Shown: positions 26,642 through 35,048, counted from the first letter of the stretch. The stretch: 64,000 nt of DNA from Flavobacterium panacagri (GCF_030378165.1 NZ_CP119766.1:5890001-5954000), one strand, 5' to 3'. A program made the numbers and translations. Notes: generated by a model not told the origin, from the letters alone.

Positions 26642-27067
26642 TTACTTCACCCTAGCCAACTCCCTAACCGCCACTTCCTTCCTAAGTCCACTGCTAGAAA
26701 AACGATGGTCACGTATATTAAAATAAAGTTCGATTCCTTTTTTCTCGCAATAGGCTCTTCCTGTAAAGTTTTGATCTTTGTATTCATCACCTAGTATACG
26801 AATATCTATTTTAAAGGATCGAAGAATATCATCAAGGTCTTGTTCAGTTGAATAGGGAACAATTTCATCTACAAACTTGCATCCTTTAAGCTGAATGTAT
26901 CTTTCAACGACAGTTTGAGTTGGACTGTTTTTTTCTGGACGATCTAATGTTGGATCAATTTGCAAGCCTGCAATTAAATAATCGCATTGACTTTTAGCTT
27001 CTTCCAACATTTTTATATGACCTGCATGCAGTAGATCGAACGCACTAAATGTTATTCCTATTTTCAT
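26642..27067 (-). CDS. TagD-like cytidylyltransferase-family nucleotidyltransferase
   Basis: A 141-residue nucleotidyltransferase with the HxGH signature in FDLLHAGHIKMLEEAK and the second motif HRFSSSGLRKEV. This is the fold of glycerol-3-phosphate cytidylyltransferase and related enzymes that make CDP- or ADP-activated polyols. It starts the polysaccharide operon, so it may activate an alditol phosphate for the repeat unit or decoration. No polyol-phosphotransferase gene of the TagB/TagF kind is seen in the window, so the product's user is unknown. A 5' leader of roughly 150 bases precedes it. Confidence 0.85.
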   Translation of the reverse strand: MKIGITFSAFDLLHAGHIKMLEEAKSQCDYLIAGLQIDPTLDRPEKNSPTQTVVERYIQLKGCKFVDEIVPYSTEQDLDDILRSFKIDIRILGDEYKDQNFTGRAYCEKKGIELYFNIRDHRFSSSGLRKEVAVRELARVK

Positions 27068-27093
27068 TCTATAAATTATTATCTTGCAATAAG

Positions 27094-27110
27094 CAGGACA
27101 CTAAGTCCTG
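27094..27110 (-). promoter_or_regulatory. Small hairpin in the leader of the polysaccharide operon
   Basis: Arms CAGGAC (27094-27099) and GTCCTG (27105-27110) with a five-base loop, located 27 bases upstream of the first operon gene. There is no T tract, so it is not an obvious terminator. The rest of 27111-27221 holds no gene. Confidence 0.4.
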
Positions 27111-27221
27111 GCACAGCTTCGCTTCTCCAAGTCACATATTAGAGCTTAGAGAATGTTATTAAAAAACTAAAAATCAAACTAATACAAAACAAAATCAGTG
27201 ATTTGCTTTTTAATTATCGCG

Positions 27222-27229
27222 CAAAAGTA
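27222..27229 (-). promoter_or_regulatory. Candidate -7 promoter box of the polysaccharide operon
   Basis: Minus-strand TACTTTTG matches TAnnTTTG. It gives a leader of about 150 bases before the cytidylyltransferase gene. A weak TTG lies 25 bases further upstream, longer than the usual spacer. It is the only good box in the interval before the operon. Confidence 0.55.
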
Positions 27230-27328
27230 AATCATCGAATTACCTAAAAAAAGCCAAAAAGAAAGAAATGTCTTATTTTATTACAAAAAAAACTTATAGG
27301 TTTTACTACAATTATGAGGTTACAAATT

Positions 27329-27336
27329 TAAATTTG
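27329..27336 (+). promoter_or_regulatory. Candidate -7 box immediately before the CTD-repeat protein gene
   Basis: TAAATTTG ends only seven bases before the ATG at 27344. If it is used, the transcript would begin at or next to the start codon, giving a leaderless or nearly leaderless mRNA. Confidence 0.45.
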
Positions 27337-27343
27337 CGAAATA

Positions 27344-28309
27344 ATGAAGGTGCTTAGAATTGTTTTCATACTAATAATCAATCAATTACATAGTCAAGTT
27401 TCTGGCTGTACAGATGCTTTAGCCAAAAATTACAATCCAAAAGCGACCAAAAATGATGGAAGTTGTTTTTATCAAAACCTAAAAATAAAATCTCAATATT
27501 CTAAAAAATTGAGTGATTCTATTAAAGAAACTTCAGGATTAATTGATTTTAGTAATCTCATTTGGACACACAATGACGATCATGATAAAACTATTTATGG
27601 CCTAGATTCTTTAGGCATAATTAAAAAGAAAATTATACTTAAGAATGCTACCAATCATGATTGGGAAGAAATTTCGCAAGACAGTTCGCATATTTATATT
27701 GGTGATTTTGGAAATAATTACTCCGGAAACCGAACAAATCTGCAAATACTTAAAATTGAAAAAAACTCGTTTTTAGCTGAAATACCAAAAATCGAAATCA
27801 TTTCATTTACATACTCGGATCAAAACGATTTTACGCCTTTAAAACCGAATAAAACAAATTTTGACTGTGAATCTTTTATAGTTTCTAAAGACAGCATTTA
27901 TTTGTTCACTAAACAGTGGAAATCCTCTAAAACCAATATTTATTCCCTGCCAAACCAAGCAGGAAATCATATTGCAACATACAAATCAACTTTAGACACA
28001 AAAGGTTTAGTGACTGGTGCAACCTATCTCGAAAATAAAAACCTAATTGTTTTATGTGGTTATACTAAACTCGGAAAACCATTTTTATACTTGCTGTATG
28101 ATTTTAAAAATCAGGATTTCTTGTCTGGAAACAAAAGACGAATCAGCTTAAAACTTCCTTTTCATCAAATTGAAGGAATTGCAACAAAAGATGGCTTACA
28201 TTATTATTTGACTAATGAAGCTCTTATACGCAAACCTGTGATAAATATCGAACAGCAACTACATTATTTAGATTTGAGTTCAGTGCTTGGCTCGTATCTC
28301 CATAAATAA
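27344..28309 (+). CDS. Secreted protein with a CTD-NYNP repeat and propeller-like body
   Basis: The N-terminus (MKVLRIVFILIINQLHSQVSG) is a signal peptide. It is followed by one cysteine-bounded repeat, CTDALAKNYNPKATKNDGSC (C22-C41), a motif common as tandem copies in secreted Bacteroidota proteins. The remaining 270 residues have repeated strand blocks such as DWEEISQDSSHIYIGDFGNN and NFDCESFIVSKDSIYLFTK that suggest a beta-propeller. There is no type IX secretion tail at the C-terminus. The function is unknown. It is divergent from the polysaccharide operon, sharing the 27068-27343 gap. Confidence 0.75.
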   Translation: MKVLRIVFILIINQLHSQVSGCTDALAKNYNPKATKNDGSCFYQNLKIKSQYSKKLSDSIKETSGLIDFSNLIWTHNDDHDKTIYGLDSLGIIKKKIILKNATNHDWEEISQDSSHIYIGDFGNNYSGNRTNLQILKIEKNSFLAEIPKIEIISFTYSDQNDFTPLKPNKTNFDCESFIVSKDSIYLFTKQWKSSKTNIYSLPNQAGNHIATYKSTLDTKGLVTGATYLENKNLIVLCGYTKLGKPFLYLLYDFKNQDFLSGNKRRISLKLPFHQIEGIATKDGLHYYLTNEALIRKPVINIEQQLHYLDLSSVLGSYLHK

Positions 28310-28333
28310 TTCGCAAATCGTAAGATAATAGTT

Positions 28334-28341
28334 TACTTTTG
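28334..28341 (+). promoter_or_regulatory. Candidate -7 box for the ABC-F gene
   Basis: TACTTTTG matches TAnnTTTG and lies 17 bases before the GTG start at 28359. No -33 TTG was found at the usual spacing. Confidence 0.5.
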
Positions 28342-28358
28342 CAAAAAATTTTATTCTT

Positions 28359-30221
28359 GTGAATTACTTATCTGTAGAAAATATATCAAAGTCATTTGGC
28401 GAAAGAGTCCTTTTTGACAACATTTCTTTTGGAATTAACAAAGACCAAAAAATTGCTTTTATTGCCAAAAATGGTTCTGGAAAAACAACCATTATGAGCA
28501 TCATAAATGGATTGGATGAACCTGATACAGGACAAGTAGTTTTGAGAAAAGGCATTAGAATGGCATTCCTTTCTCAAGATAATAATCTTCAGGACGAACT
28601 CACTATTGAGGAAAGCATTTTCGCATCAGACAATGAAACTTTAAAAATTATTGAAGCTTACGAAAAAGCTTTAGAAAATCCGAACGATGAAGAAGCTTAC
28701 CAAAAAGCTTTTGATGGAATGGATCAGCATAATGCTTGGGATTTTGAAACGCAGTACAAGCAAATTCTATTCAAGTTAAAGCTGGAAGATTTTAAACTTA
28801 AAGTTAAAAACCTTTCAGGAGGACAGAAAAAACGTCTTTCTCTGGCTATCATATTAATCAATCGTCCTGATTTATTGATTTTAGATGAGCCAACCAACCA
28901 TTTAGATCTTGAAATGATCGAATGGCTGGAAAGTTATTTTGCAAAAGAAAATATTACCTTATTTATGGTAACGCACGACCGTTTCTTTTTGGAGCGTGTC
29001 TGTAATGAAATCATTGAATTAGACAACGGAAAATTATACCAATACAAAGGAAATTATTCTTATTATTTGGAGAAAAAAGAAGAAAGAATTACTTCTGAAA
29101 ACGCTAGTGTCGACAAAGCAAAAAACTTATTTGTAAAAGAATTAGAATGGATGCGCCGTCAGCCAAAGGCGAGAACTACAAAATCGAAATCGCGTCAAGA
29201 TGACTTTTATGTAATTAAGGAAAAGGCGCAAAGCCGACGAAAAGAAAACAAAATCGAGCTTGAAATTAATATGGAAAGAATGGGAAGCAAAATTATTGAG
29301 CTTCACAAACTTTCTAAAAAATTCAAGGATAAAGTTATTCTAGACAACTTTAGTTTTGATTTTCAGCGTGGTGAACGAATCGGAATTATTGGTAAAAACG
29401 GAACTGGGAAATCGACTTTCTTAAATCTGTTGACAGGAACTATTCCGCCAGACAGCGGACGTGTTGTAAAAGGTGATACTATTAAAGTTGGTTATTATAC
29501 ACAATCTGGAATCAATCCGAAACCGGGACAGCGTGTTATTGATATTATTAAAGAATATGGTGAGTATATTCCTTTAGCGAAAGGAAAAATTATTTCGGCT
29601 TCGCAATTACTTGAACGTTTTCTTTTTGATGCCAAAAAACAATATGATTATGTTGAGAAATTAAGCGGTGGTGAATTAAAACGTTTGTATTTGTGTACCG
29701 TTTTGATTCAGAATCCGAATTTTTTAATTCTTGATGAGCCAACAAACGATTTAGATATTGTGACTTTGAATGTTCTGGAAAGTTTTCTTTTAGATTATCC
29801 AGGCTGTTTATTAGTGGTTTCTCACGACCGTTATTTTATGGATAAAATTGTCGATCATTTATTTGTTTTTAGAGGAGAAGGCGAAATCGAAAATTTCCCA
29901 GGAAACTATTCAGATTTCAGAGCTTATGAAGACAGTGCTGATGTTGCCCAAAAAGAAGAAAACAAAGCCGAAAAGAAAGACTGGAAACAAAATAATCCAA
30001 CTGGAAACTTAAGTTTCAACGAACAGAAAGAGTATCAGAAAATAGAAAGAGAAATAAAGGATTTAGAAATCGAAAAGACTAAAATCGAACAATTATTCTC
30101 TGATGGAAAAGTAGCCGACGCAGACATTGAGAAAAAAGCAAATGAACTTCAGAATATAATCAACAAAATTGATGCAAAAGAAGAACGTTGGTTTGAACTT
30201 TCTGCTAAAATTGAAGGGTAA
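28359..30221 (+). CDS. ABC-F ATPase, Uup type
   Basis: A 620-residue cytosolic protein with two ABC domains and no membrane part, of the ABC-F class that acts on ribosomes. Domain 1 has KNGSGKTT, LSGGQKKRLSLA and ILDEPTNHLDLEMIE. Domain 2 has KNGTGKST, LSGGELKRLYLC and ILDEPTNDLDIVTL. The charged C-terminal coiled coil (about residues 540-620) is the Uup-type DNA-binding-like tail. Translation starts at GTG (28359): VNYLSVENISKSFG aligns with the usual family start and no ATG lies nearby upstream in frame. Confidence 0.93.
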   Translation: MNYLSVENISKSFGERVLFDNISFGINKDQKIAFIAKNGSGKTTIMSIINGLDEPDTGQVVLRKGIRMAFLSQDNNLQDELTIEESIFASDNETLKIIEAYEKALENPNDEEAYQKAFDGMDQHNAWDFETQYKQILFKLKLEDFKLKVKNLSGGQKKRLSLAIILINRPDLLILDEPTNHLDLEMIEWLESYFAKENITLFMVTHDRFFLERVCNEIIELDNGKLYQYKGNYSYYLEKKEERITSENASVDKAKNLFVKELEWMRRQPKARTTKSKSRQDDFYVIKEKAQSRRKENKIELEINMERMGSKIIELHKLSKKFKDKVILDNFSFDFQRGERIGIIGKNGTGKSTFLNLLTGTIPPDSGRVVKGDTIKVGYYTQSGINPKPGQRVIDIIKEYGEYIPLAKGKIISASQLLERFLFDAKKQYDYVEKLSGGELKRLYLCTVLIQNPNFLILDEPTNDLDIVTLNVLESFLLDYPGCLLVVSHDRYFMDKIVDHLFVFRGEGEIENFPGNYSDFRAYEDSADVAQKEENKAEKKDWKQNNPTGNLSFNEQKEYQKIEREIKDLEIEKTKIEQLFSDGKVADADIEKKANELQNIINKIDAKEERWFELSAKIEG

Positions 30222-30228
30222 TTATTTT

Positions 30229-30270
30229 GTTTCAAGTTTCAAGTTTCAGGTTTCAAGTTTCAGGTTTCAG
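30229..30270. repeat. Six tandem 7-bp units (GTTTCAA/GTTTCAG)
   Basis: Six consecutive units read GTTTCAA, GTTTCAA, GTTTCAG, GTTTCAA, GTTTCAG, GTTTCAG. They start eight bases after the ABC-F stop codon. Exact 7-bp period with one variable last base. Confidence 0.9.
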
Positions 30271-30373
30271 GTTTTGCTGAAATTGTTCAAAAAAAACTGA
30301 AAACTGGGATCGTGACTGAGACTAAAAACTAATTTTTCTATATTTACCGATATTAAAAAAACAAAACACCTCA

Positions 30374-30847
30374 ATGAAAAAATTATTATTTGCATTATTT
30401 AGTTTAACCTTATTTATTTCTTGTGTAAATTCAGAAAAAGACACACCAATTGAACCAGCAAAGGATTACACCGCACAAAACGAGCAAGAAATTAAAGATT
30501 ATATTACTAAAAATAATTTAACAGCACAACGAACAGATTCTGGTTTGTATTATATTATTGATGAACCTGGAACGGGAAAACAGCCTACTGCAACATCATC
30601 TGTTACTGTTGCCTACACTGGCTCATTTACTAGTGGAAAAACTTTTGATCAAAGCAGCAGTGCAGGAATCACTTTTCCTTTAAACCAAGTAATCCAAGGA
30701 TGGACAGAAGGAATTCCATTGTTTAAAGAAGGTGGCAAAGGCACCTTACTAATACCAGCTCATCTAGGATATGGAAGCTATGACAGACAAGGCATTCCAG
30801 CTGGTTCTGTACTTATTTTTGATGTAAAATTGATCAAAGTAAATTAA
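30374..30847 (+). CDS. FKBP-type peptidyl-prolyl isomerase lipoprotein
   Basis: A 157-residue periplasmic lipoprotein that catalyses prolyl cis-trans isomerisation. The signal peptide ends LTLFISCVNSEKD (lipidated C17). The FKBP domain contains VTVAYTGSFTSGKTFDQSSS, FPLNQVIQGWTEGIPLFKEGGKGTLLIPAHLGYG and GIPAGSVLIFDVKLIKV, all expected active-site elements. It is probably an envelope folding factor. It lies 19 bases before a methyltransferase gene on the same strand. Confidence 0.95.
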   Translation: MKKLLFALFSLTLFISCVNSEKDTPIEPAKDYTAQNEQEIKDYITKNNLTAQRTDSGLYYIIDEPGTGKQPTATSSVTVAYTGSFTSGKTFDQSSSAGITFPLNQVIQGWTEGIPLFKEGGKGTLLIPAHLGYGSYDRQGIPAGSVLIFDVKLIKVN

Positions 30848-30866
30848 TTCCCTTCTAAGTTTTTAA

Positions 30867-31646
30867 ATGCTTTTTCAAGTACAATCTTATCTAAAATTTC
30901 TCTGGCATTCTAAAAACGAACATGCTGTACATTCACCTTTCGTTTTTAATTTATTGACAAAGTGCTTTTATGATAAAAAGACAAAACCAGAATACGCTAT
31001 TCTTAAAAAGTATAGAAAATCACTTTTAGAAAATAAAAATTTCATTGAAGTAACTGATTTTGGCGCAGGATCAAAAGTTTTTAAATCAAATCGAAGACAG
31101 ATTTCTAAAATTGTACAAACAGCAGGAATTTCAGTAAAAAGAGCCGAATTATTATTTCGTGTAACTCGTTATTTTCAGCCGACAGCTGTTCTTGAAATAG
31201 GAACTTCTTTGGGATTGGCAACTTCAGCTTTAGCGTTAGGAAATCCGGAAGCAAAAGTTATCACTATAGAAGGTTGCCCAAATACTGCTGGTATTGCTCA
31301 AAAACAATTAAATGAATTCGATTGTAAAAATGTTGAAAACGTGATTTCTGAATTTGAATCTTTTCTCGTTTCAGAAAATCTAAATTCTAAAATTTACAAT
31401 CTAATCTATTTTGATGGTAATCATTCCAAAAAAGCGACTTTGGCTTATTTTGAACTTTTATTGCCTACAATTAATAATGATTCTGTTTGGATTTTTGATG
31501 ATATTCATTGGTCTGAAGAAATGGAAGAAGCTTGGGAAATCATTAAAAATCATTCTATGGTAAAAGTCACAATTGATACTTTTCAATGGGGATTTGTGTT
31601 TTTTAGAAGAGAACAGGAAAAAGAACATTTTATAATAAGGGCATAA
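30867..31646 (+). CDS. Class I SAM-dependent methyltransferase
   Basis: A 259-residue protein with the O-methyltransferase-type SAM site AVLEIGTSLGLATSALALGNPEAKVITIEGCPN. It also has LIYFDGNHSKKATLAYFELLLP and WIFDDIHWSEEMEEAWEII, which resemble the DG(N/D)H catalytic or metal region of O-methyltransferases. The N-terminal extension (YLKFLWHSKNEHAVHSPFVF) is characteristic of a Bacteroidota subgroup. The substrate is unknown. It ends just before a bidirectional hairpin terminator at 31647-31680. Confidence 0.87.
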   Translation: MLFQVQSYLKFLWHSKNEHAVHSPFVFNLLTKCFYDKKTKPEYAILKKYRKSLLENKNFIEVTDFGAGSKVFKSNRRQISKIVQTAGISVKRAELLFRVTRYFQPTAVLEIGTSLGLATSALALGNPEAKVITIEGCPNTAGIAQKQLNEFDCKNVENVISEFESFLVSENLNSKIYNLIYFDGNHSKKATLAYFELLLPTINNDSVWIFDDIHWSEEMEEAWEIIKNHSMVKVTIDTFQWGFVFFRREQEKEHFIIRA

Positions 31647-31680
31647 AAAAAAAGACGATCATAAATGATCGTCTTTTTTT
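31647..31680. terminator. Bidirectional hairpin terminator
   Basis: GACGATCAT (31654-31662) pairs with ATGATCGTC (31665-31673), flanked by A on the left and T on the right. It can therefore stop both the plus-strand methyltransferase and the minus-strand lipoprotein gene at 31701. Confidence 0.88.
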
Positions 31681-31700
31681 CTAATTCAAAATCTTAAAGC

Positions 31701-32360
31701 TTATTTTTTTGCTTCTTTATTTTCTTCAGCTTTTGCTCCCATTCTATTTACGGTATACATAGGCGCAAACTTAATTTTCAAACCAGCAATTTTTCTATTG
31801 TCTGCTGCAGTCAAACCTTCTTTTTCAACAGTATTTTTTCTGCTGTCAAGTGCTTCATACAATACTTTAATTTCATCCCAGTCTTCTCTAGAATATTTAT
31901 CCTTATTATTTTCAACCGTATGAACAAATTGTTGGTACACACTATGAATATTCTGAGCGTTTACCCAGCTGAAGCTCATATCATCTCCAATTTTTCCTTC
32001 ACCAAATAAGGCATTTCTTAATTGTTGTTTAGGACTTGGAGCCGGTGGGGCAAGAAGGGTGGTCATTTCATTTTTAAAATCCTCATACTTAGCTTTGCTT
32101 GCATTTATTTTCTCTGTTTGGGCAGTATTATCTTTAATATCTGCTAAAGCGGCATCAGCTTCTGCTGCTCTTCTATCGTATTCCGATTCAACAGTATTCC
32201 AATTTTCTTTAAGATCTTCGGCTTTAACATTTTTAACCGAATCTACGTAGGTTACATAAGAATCAATTGTTTTCTGTGCCTTTTCTTGTTTTTCGTCTTT
32301 ACATGATGTAAAGCTCAACGCTAATAATGCAATTCCTGTAGCTATTTTGATATTTTTCAT
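31701..32360 (-). CDS. Lipoprotein of unknown function (219 aa)
   Basis: The signal peptide ends LLALSFTSCKDEK, with lipidation expected at C20. The mature part is rich in Lys, Glu and Ala and predicted helical (for example ESEYDRRAAEADAALADIKDN and INASKAKYEDFKNEM), suggesting a coiled-coil periplasmic or outer-membrane-anchored protein. I recognise it only as a family-unknown Flavobacterium-type lipoprotein. It is a single gene, with a -7 box (minus-strand TAAATTTG) at 32389-32396. Confidence 0.8.
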   Translation of the reverse strand: MKNIKIATGIALLALSFTSCKDEKQEKAQKTIDSYVTYVDSVKNVKAEDLKENWNTVESEYDRRAAEADAALADIKDNTAQTEKINASKAKYEDFKNEMTTLLAPPAPSPKQQLRNALFGEGKIGDDMSFSWVNAQNIHSVYQQFVHTVENNKDKYSREDWDEIKVLYEALDSRKNTVEKEGLTAADNRKIAGLKIKFAPMYTVNRMGAKAEENKEAKK

Positions 32361-32388
32361 AATTTTGATTGTTTTTAATTAATAATAT

Positions 32389-32396
32389 CAAATTTA
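32389..32396 (-). promoter_or_regulatory. Candidate -7 box for the helical lipoprotein gene
   Basis: Minus-strand TAAATTTG matches TAnnTTTG and lies about 28 bases before the ATG at 32360. The rest of 32397-32654 is AT-rich with no ORF. Confidence 0.5.
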
Positions 32397-32654
32397 CTTA
32401 AAAGACAATGCTTAAAATTACATTATTTCCATCTTTTTAAGATTTATAAAATAATAAATTTATAAATTCAACCAAATAATGATAATTATACAAAACAACA
32501 TCACTAGGATATAACGGCTTTAAAAATATATTGTTGATTATTTTGTTATTTCAATAAACTAAATGATGTTTTTGTAACAAAAACCAATTATCAGCTACTT
32601 ATCAGTTTTATTCAAAAGTGTTTTGTACTTTTAAATCCAAAATTGTAAACCAAA

Positions 32655-33362
32655 ATGGCTGAACCATTAATTAAAATAACTGACATCAAACGAAATTTTG
32701 TTTTAGGCAACGAAATTGTTTATGTATTAAAGGGAATTAATTTAGAAATAAAAAAAGGCGAATATGTAGCATTAATGGGACCTTCTGGATCTGGAAAATC
32801 TACGTTAATGAATTTATTAGGCTGTTTGGATACACCAACTTCTGGTCATTATGTTTTAAATGGAAAAGATGTCAGCCAAATGAGAGATGATGAATTGGCC
32901 GAAATCAGAAATAAAGAAATTGGTTTCGTATTTCAGACTTTTAATTTATTGCCAAGAACAACAGCACTTGATAACGTTGCACTACCAATGATATATGCTG
33001 GCTACGGAAAATCTGAACGAATTGCGCGAGCAACCGAAGTTCTAAAACAAGTAAACCTAGCCGATAGAATGGATCACCAGCCGAATCAGCTTTCTGGAGG
33101 ACAACGCCAGCGTGTAGCTGTTGCAAGAGCTTTGGTAAACAAACCATCTATTATTTTAGCCGATGAACCAACAGGAAACTTAGACAGTAAAACGTCTGTA
33201 GAAATCATGAAGCTTTTCGGAGATATTCACGCACAAGGAAACACTGTAATTCTAGTAACGCATGAAGAAGATATTGCTGCTTATGCACATCGTGTTATTC
33301 GCTTAAGAGATGGATTAATTGAAAGTGATACTTCTAAGGAATTGCAATCAAATAAGATTTAG
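32655..33362 (+). CDS. LolD/MacB-type ABC transporter ATP-binding protein
   Basis: A 235-residue ATPase with Walker [16 protein letters not shown], the signature [15 protein letters not shown], Walker [16 protein letters not shown] and the switch histidine in VTHEED. The sequence [14 protein letters not shown] and the short length place it in the LolD/MacB group, which powers lipoprotein release or efflux through a FtsX-type permease. No permease gene is adjacent, so its partner is elsewhere. A lipoprotein gene follows after 14 bases and may be co-transcribed. Confidence 0.92.
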   Translation: MAEPLIKITDIKRNFVLGNEIVYVLKGINLEIKKGEYVALMGPSGSGKSTLMNLLGCLDTPTSGHYVLNGKDVSQMRDDELAEIRNKEIGFVFQTFNLLPRTTALDNVALPMIYAGYGKSERIARATEVLKQVNLADRMDHQPNQLSGGQRQRVAVARALVNKPSIILADEPTGNLDSKTSVEIMKLFGDIHAQGNTVILVTHEEDIAAYAHRVIRLRDGLIESDTSKELQSNKI

Positions 33363-33376
33363 ACGTTAGACCATAA

Positions 33377-33940
33377 ATGAGACCTATAAAATTTTTGTTA
33401 TTTTTCTTTTTATTATTCACAGCCTGTAAGGAGAAAACGGTAACAGAGATTCGTTATACTAATCTACCGCCAAAAACAAAAAAAATCAAAATAAATTGGT
33501 TAACAGACAAAACAGTCAATATAAAAACTATTATTCATTTATCTTATGTTAAAGGTTTTGAATGTGATTCTGTAATTGGTTTTAATTACATTGGTTTTGA
33601 AGGAGAGCATTTTTATTTTCCAATTAATGAAAAAGGTCAATATATAAGTACAATTAAACAAACACAAAAACTCAGTCAAAATCAAATATCCAGATTAAAT
33701 TCAATTATTCGAGATAAAAAAACCTATGAAAATCCAGATATAGCTGGATGTTATGAACCAAGATTAGCTTTTGTATACTTTAAAGACAATTCGGTAATAT
33801 GTCAAACACAAATTTGTCTTGACTGTAACCAGCTTCAGTCTTCTGCAGTTATTGCCGATGGTGCTGATGGTAATCTAAACAAAGAAGCTGTTAAAGAAAT
33901 AACAGAACTTCAAACTGAGCTCGGCTTTACAAAAAACTAA
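33377..33940 (+). CDS. Lipoprotein of unknown function (187 aa)
   Basis: A short signal peptide ends LLFTACKEKTVTE, with lipidation expected at C17. The mature domain is of mixed alpha/beta character and contains five further cysteines, two in a CLDC motif (QICLDCNQLQ), which could form disulfides or bind a metal. No family is recognised. It lies 14 bases after the LolD-type ATPase gene. A heptad-periodic repeat fills most of the space to the next gene. Confidence 0.75.
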   Translation: MRPIKFLLFFFLLFTACKEKTVTEIRYTNLPPKTKKIKINWLTDKTVNIKTIIHLSYVKGFECDSVIGFNYIGFEGEHFYFPINEKGQYISTIKQTQKLSQNQISRLNSIIRDKKTYENPDIAGCYEPRLAFVYFKDNSVICQTQICLDCNQLQSSAVIADGADGNLNKEAVKEITELQTELGFTKN

Positions 33941-33948
33941 TTAAAAAA

Positions 33949-33984
33949 CTTAGCATCTCAGCACCTCAGAACCTTAGTATCTTA
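33949..33984. repeat. 36-bp heptad-periodic repeat before the adenosyltransferase gene
   Basis: Units of the form CTTAGCA, TCTCAGC, ACCTCAG, AACCTTA run with 7-bp period and end seven bases before the ATG at 33991. The reverse complement of 46186-46221 matches it at 31 of 36 positions by my hand alignment. Confidence 0.85.
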
Positions 33985-33990
33985 AAAAAA

Positions 33991-34560
33991 ATGAAAGTAT
34001 ATACCAAAACCGGCGATAAAGGTACAACAGCTCTTTTTGGAGGAACCCGCGTACCGAAAGACCACATTAGAATTGACAGTTACGGAACCGTTGATGAACT
34101 TAATTCATACATTGGATTAATTCGTGATCAAGAAATAGATTCACATTACAAAACCATTTTAATCGAAATTCAGGACCGTCTTTTTACGGTAGGCGCCATT
34201 TTGGCAACTCCTCAAGAAAAAGAAGTCTTAAAAAACGGAGAACTTCGCTTAAAAAATCTTGGCATAATCGATTCTGACATCCAATTACTCGAAAACGAAA
34301 TAGATAAGATGGATCAAAGTCTCCCTCCAATGACTCATTTTGTTTTGCCTGGCGGACATCCGACCGTGTCACATTGTCATATAGCACGCTGTATTTGCCG
34401 TAGAGCCGAGCGTTTGGCAGTACATTTAAGCCATAATGAACACGTTCCAGAAATCGCAATTATGTACTTAAACCGACTTTCTGACTACCTTTTTGTCTTG
34501 GCACGAAAGTTGTCGTCAGACCTTAAAGCGGAGGAAGTGAAATGGATTCCGCGTAAGTAA
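33991..34560 (+). CDS. PduO-type cob(I)alamin adenosyltransferase
   Basis: Adds the 5'-deoxyadenosyl group to cob(I)alamin, making coenzyme B12. The 189-residue product begins MKVYTKTGDKGTTALFGGTRVPKDHIRIDSYGTVDELN, the hallmark ATP-binding start of PduO proteins. It also has the conserved CRRAERLAVHLS helix and YLNRLSDYLFVLAR. It is the stand-alone form without a C-terminal heme domain. A likely use is supplying methylmalonyl-CoA mutase, whose chaperone MeaB is encoded at 49527, but no mutase gene is in the window. Confidence 0.95.
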   Translation: MKVYTKTGDKGTTALFGGTRVPKDHIRIDSYGTVDELNSYIGLIRDQEIDSHYKTILIEIQDRLFTVGAILATPQEKEVLKNGELRLKNLGIIDSDIQLLENEIDKMDQSLPPMTHFVLPGGHPTVSHCHIARCICRRAERLAVHLSHNEHVPEIAIMYLNRLSDYLFVLARKLSSDLKAEEVKWIPRK

Positions 34561-34680
34561 ACAGTCTGAGTTTTCAGTTTTAATACTGCAAACTCACATA
34601 AAAACTGAATACTTTAAAGTACAGTAATTAGGAGCAAACATCGGTTTTCATACTGCAAACTGCCACTGAAAACTGATTAC
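34561..34680. repeat. Heptad-like CAGTTTT/AAAACTG repeat region
   Basis: The stretch contains repeated words GTTTTCA, TACTGCA and AAACTG in both orientations, many with 7-bp spacing. It is similar in kind to 3856-3930. No ORF is visible. Confidence 0.55.
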
Positions 34681-34725
34681 TAATATAGACGTTCTTAAAT
34701 TTTATTAAAATAAATCAAAATTTAC

Positions 34726-34755
34726 TTGTCTTTTTCAGTAAAAAATTTATTTTTG
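34726..34755 (+). promoter_or_regulatory. Promoter of the DUF2795 gene (TTG-N19-TATTTTTG)
   Basis: A -33 TTG at 34726-34728, a 19-base spacer and the -7 box TATTTTTG at 34748-34755 match the Flavobacterium consensus in both parts. The ATG at 34777 is 22 bases downstream. This is the best-formed promoter I found in the window. Confidence 0.75.
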
Positions 34756-34776
34756 CACAAACTAAACAGATAACAG

Positions 34777-34998
34777 ATGTATTGGACATTAGAATTAGCA
34801 TCTTATTTAAGTGATGCGCCATGGCCTGCTAACAAAGATGAACTTATTGACTACGCGATTAGAGCAGGTGCTCCATTAGAAGTAGTAGAAAACCTTCAGT
34901 CTATCGAAGATGAAGGCGAGATATATGAATCAATGGAAGAAATTTGGCCTGATTATCCAACAGACGAAGATTATCTTTGGAATGAGGATGAATATTAA
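34777..34998 (+). CDS. DUF2795 small protein (73 aa)
   Basis: A 73-residue acidic protein beginning MYWTLELASYLSDAPWPANKDELIDYAIRAGAP. It contains EVVENLQSIEDEGEIYESMEEIWPDYP, which matches the DUF2795 family found upstream of secA in Bacteroidota. Its function is unknown. It has its own promoter at 34726-34755. A hairpin at 35007-35048 lies between it and secA, so secA transcription may be partly separate. Confidence 0.88.
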   Translation: MYWTLELASYLSDAPWPANKDELIDYAIRAGAPLEVVENLQSIEDEGEIYESMEEIWPDYPTDEDYLWNEDEY

Positions 34999-35006
34999 AA
35001 AAATAA

Positions 35007-35048
35007 ACCAAAGGAAAAAGTCTCATCATAGAGGCTTTTTTTTTGGTT
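35007..35048 (+). terminator. Hairpin terminator or attenuator between DUF2795 and secA
   Basis: AAAAAGTCTC (35015-35024) pairs with GAGGCTTTTT (35031-35040) with one mismatch. Flanking AACCAAA/TTTGGTT extends the stem and a T run follows. It could end the DUF2795 transcript or attenuate read-through into secA. Confidence 0.7.

Noticed and set aside
30229..30270. Possible CRISPR array
   Set aside because: The units are 7 bases with no spacers, and no cas genes are nearby.
34184..34459. 91-codon minus-strand ORF inside the adenosyltransferase gene
   Set aside because: It overlaps entirely with a strongly conserved PduO gene and has no recognisable domain.
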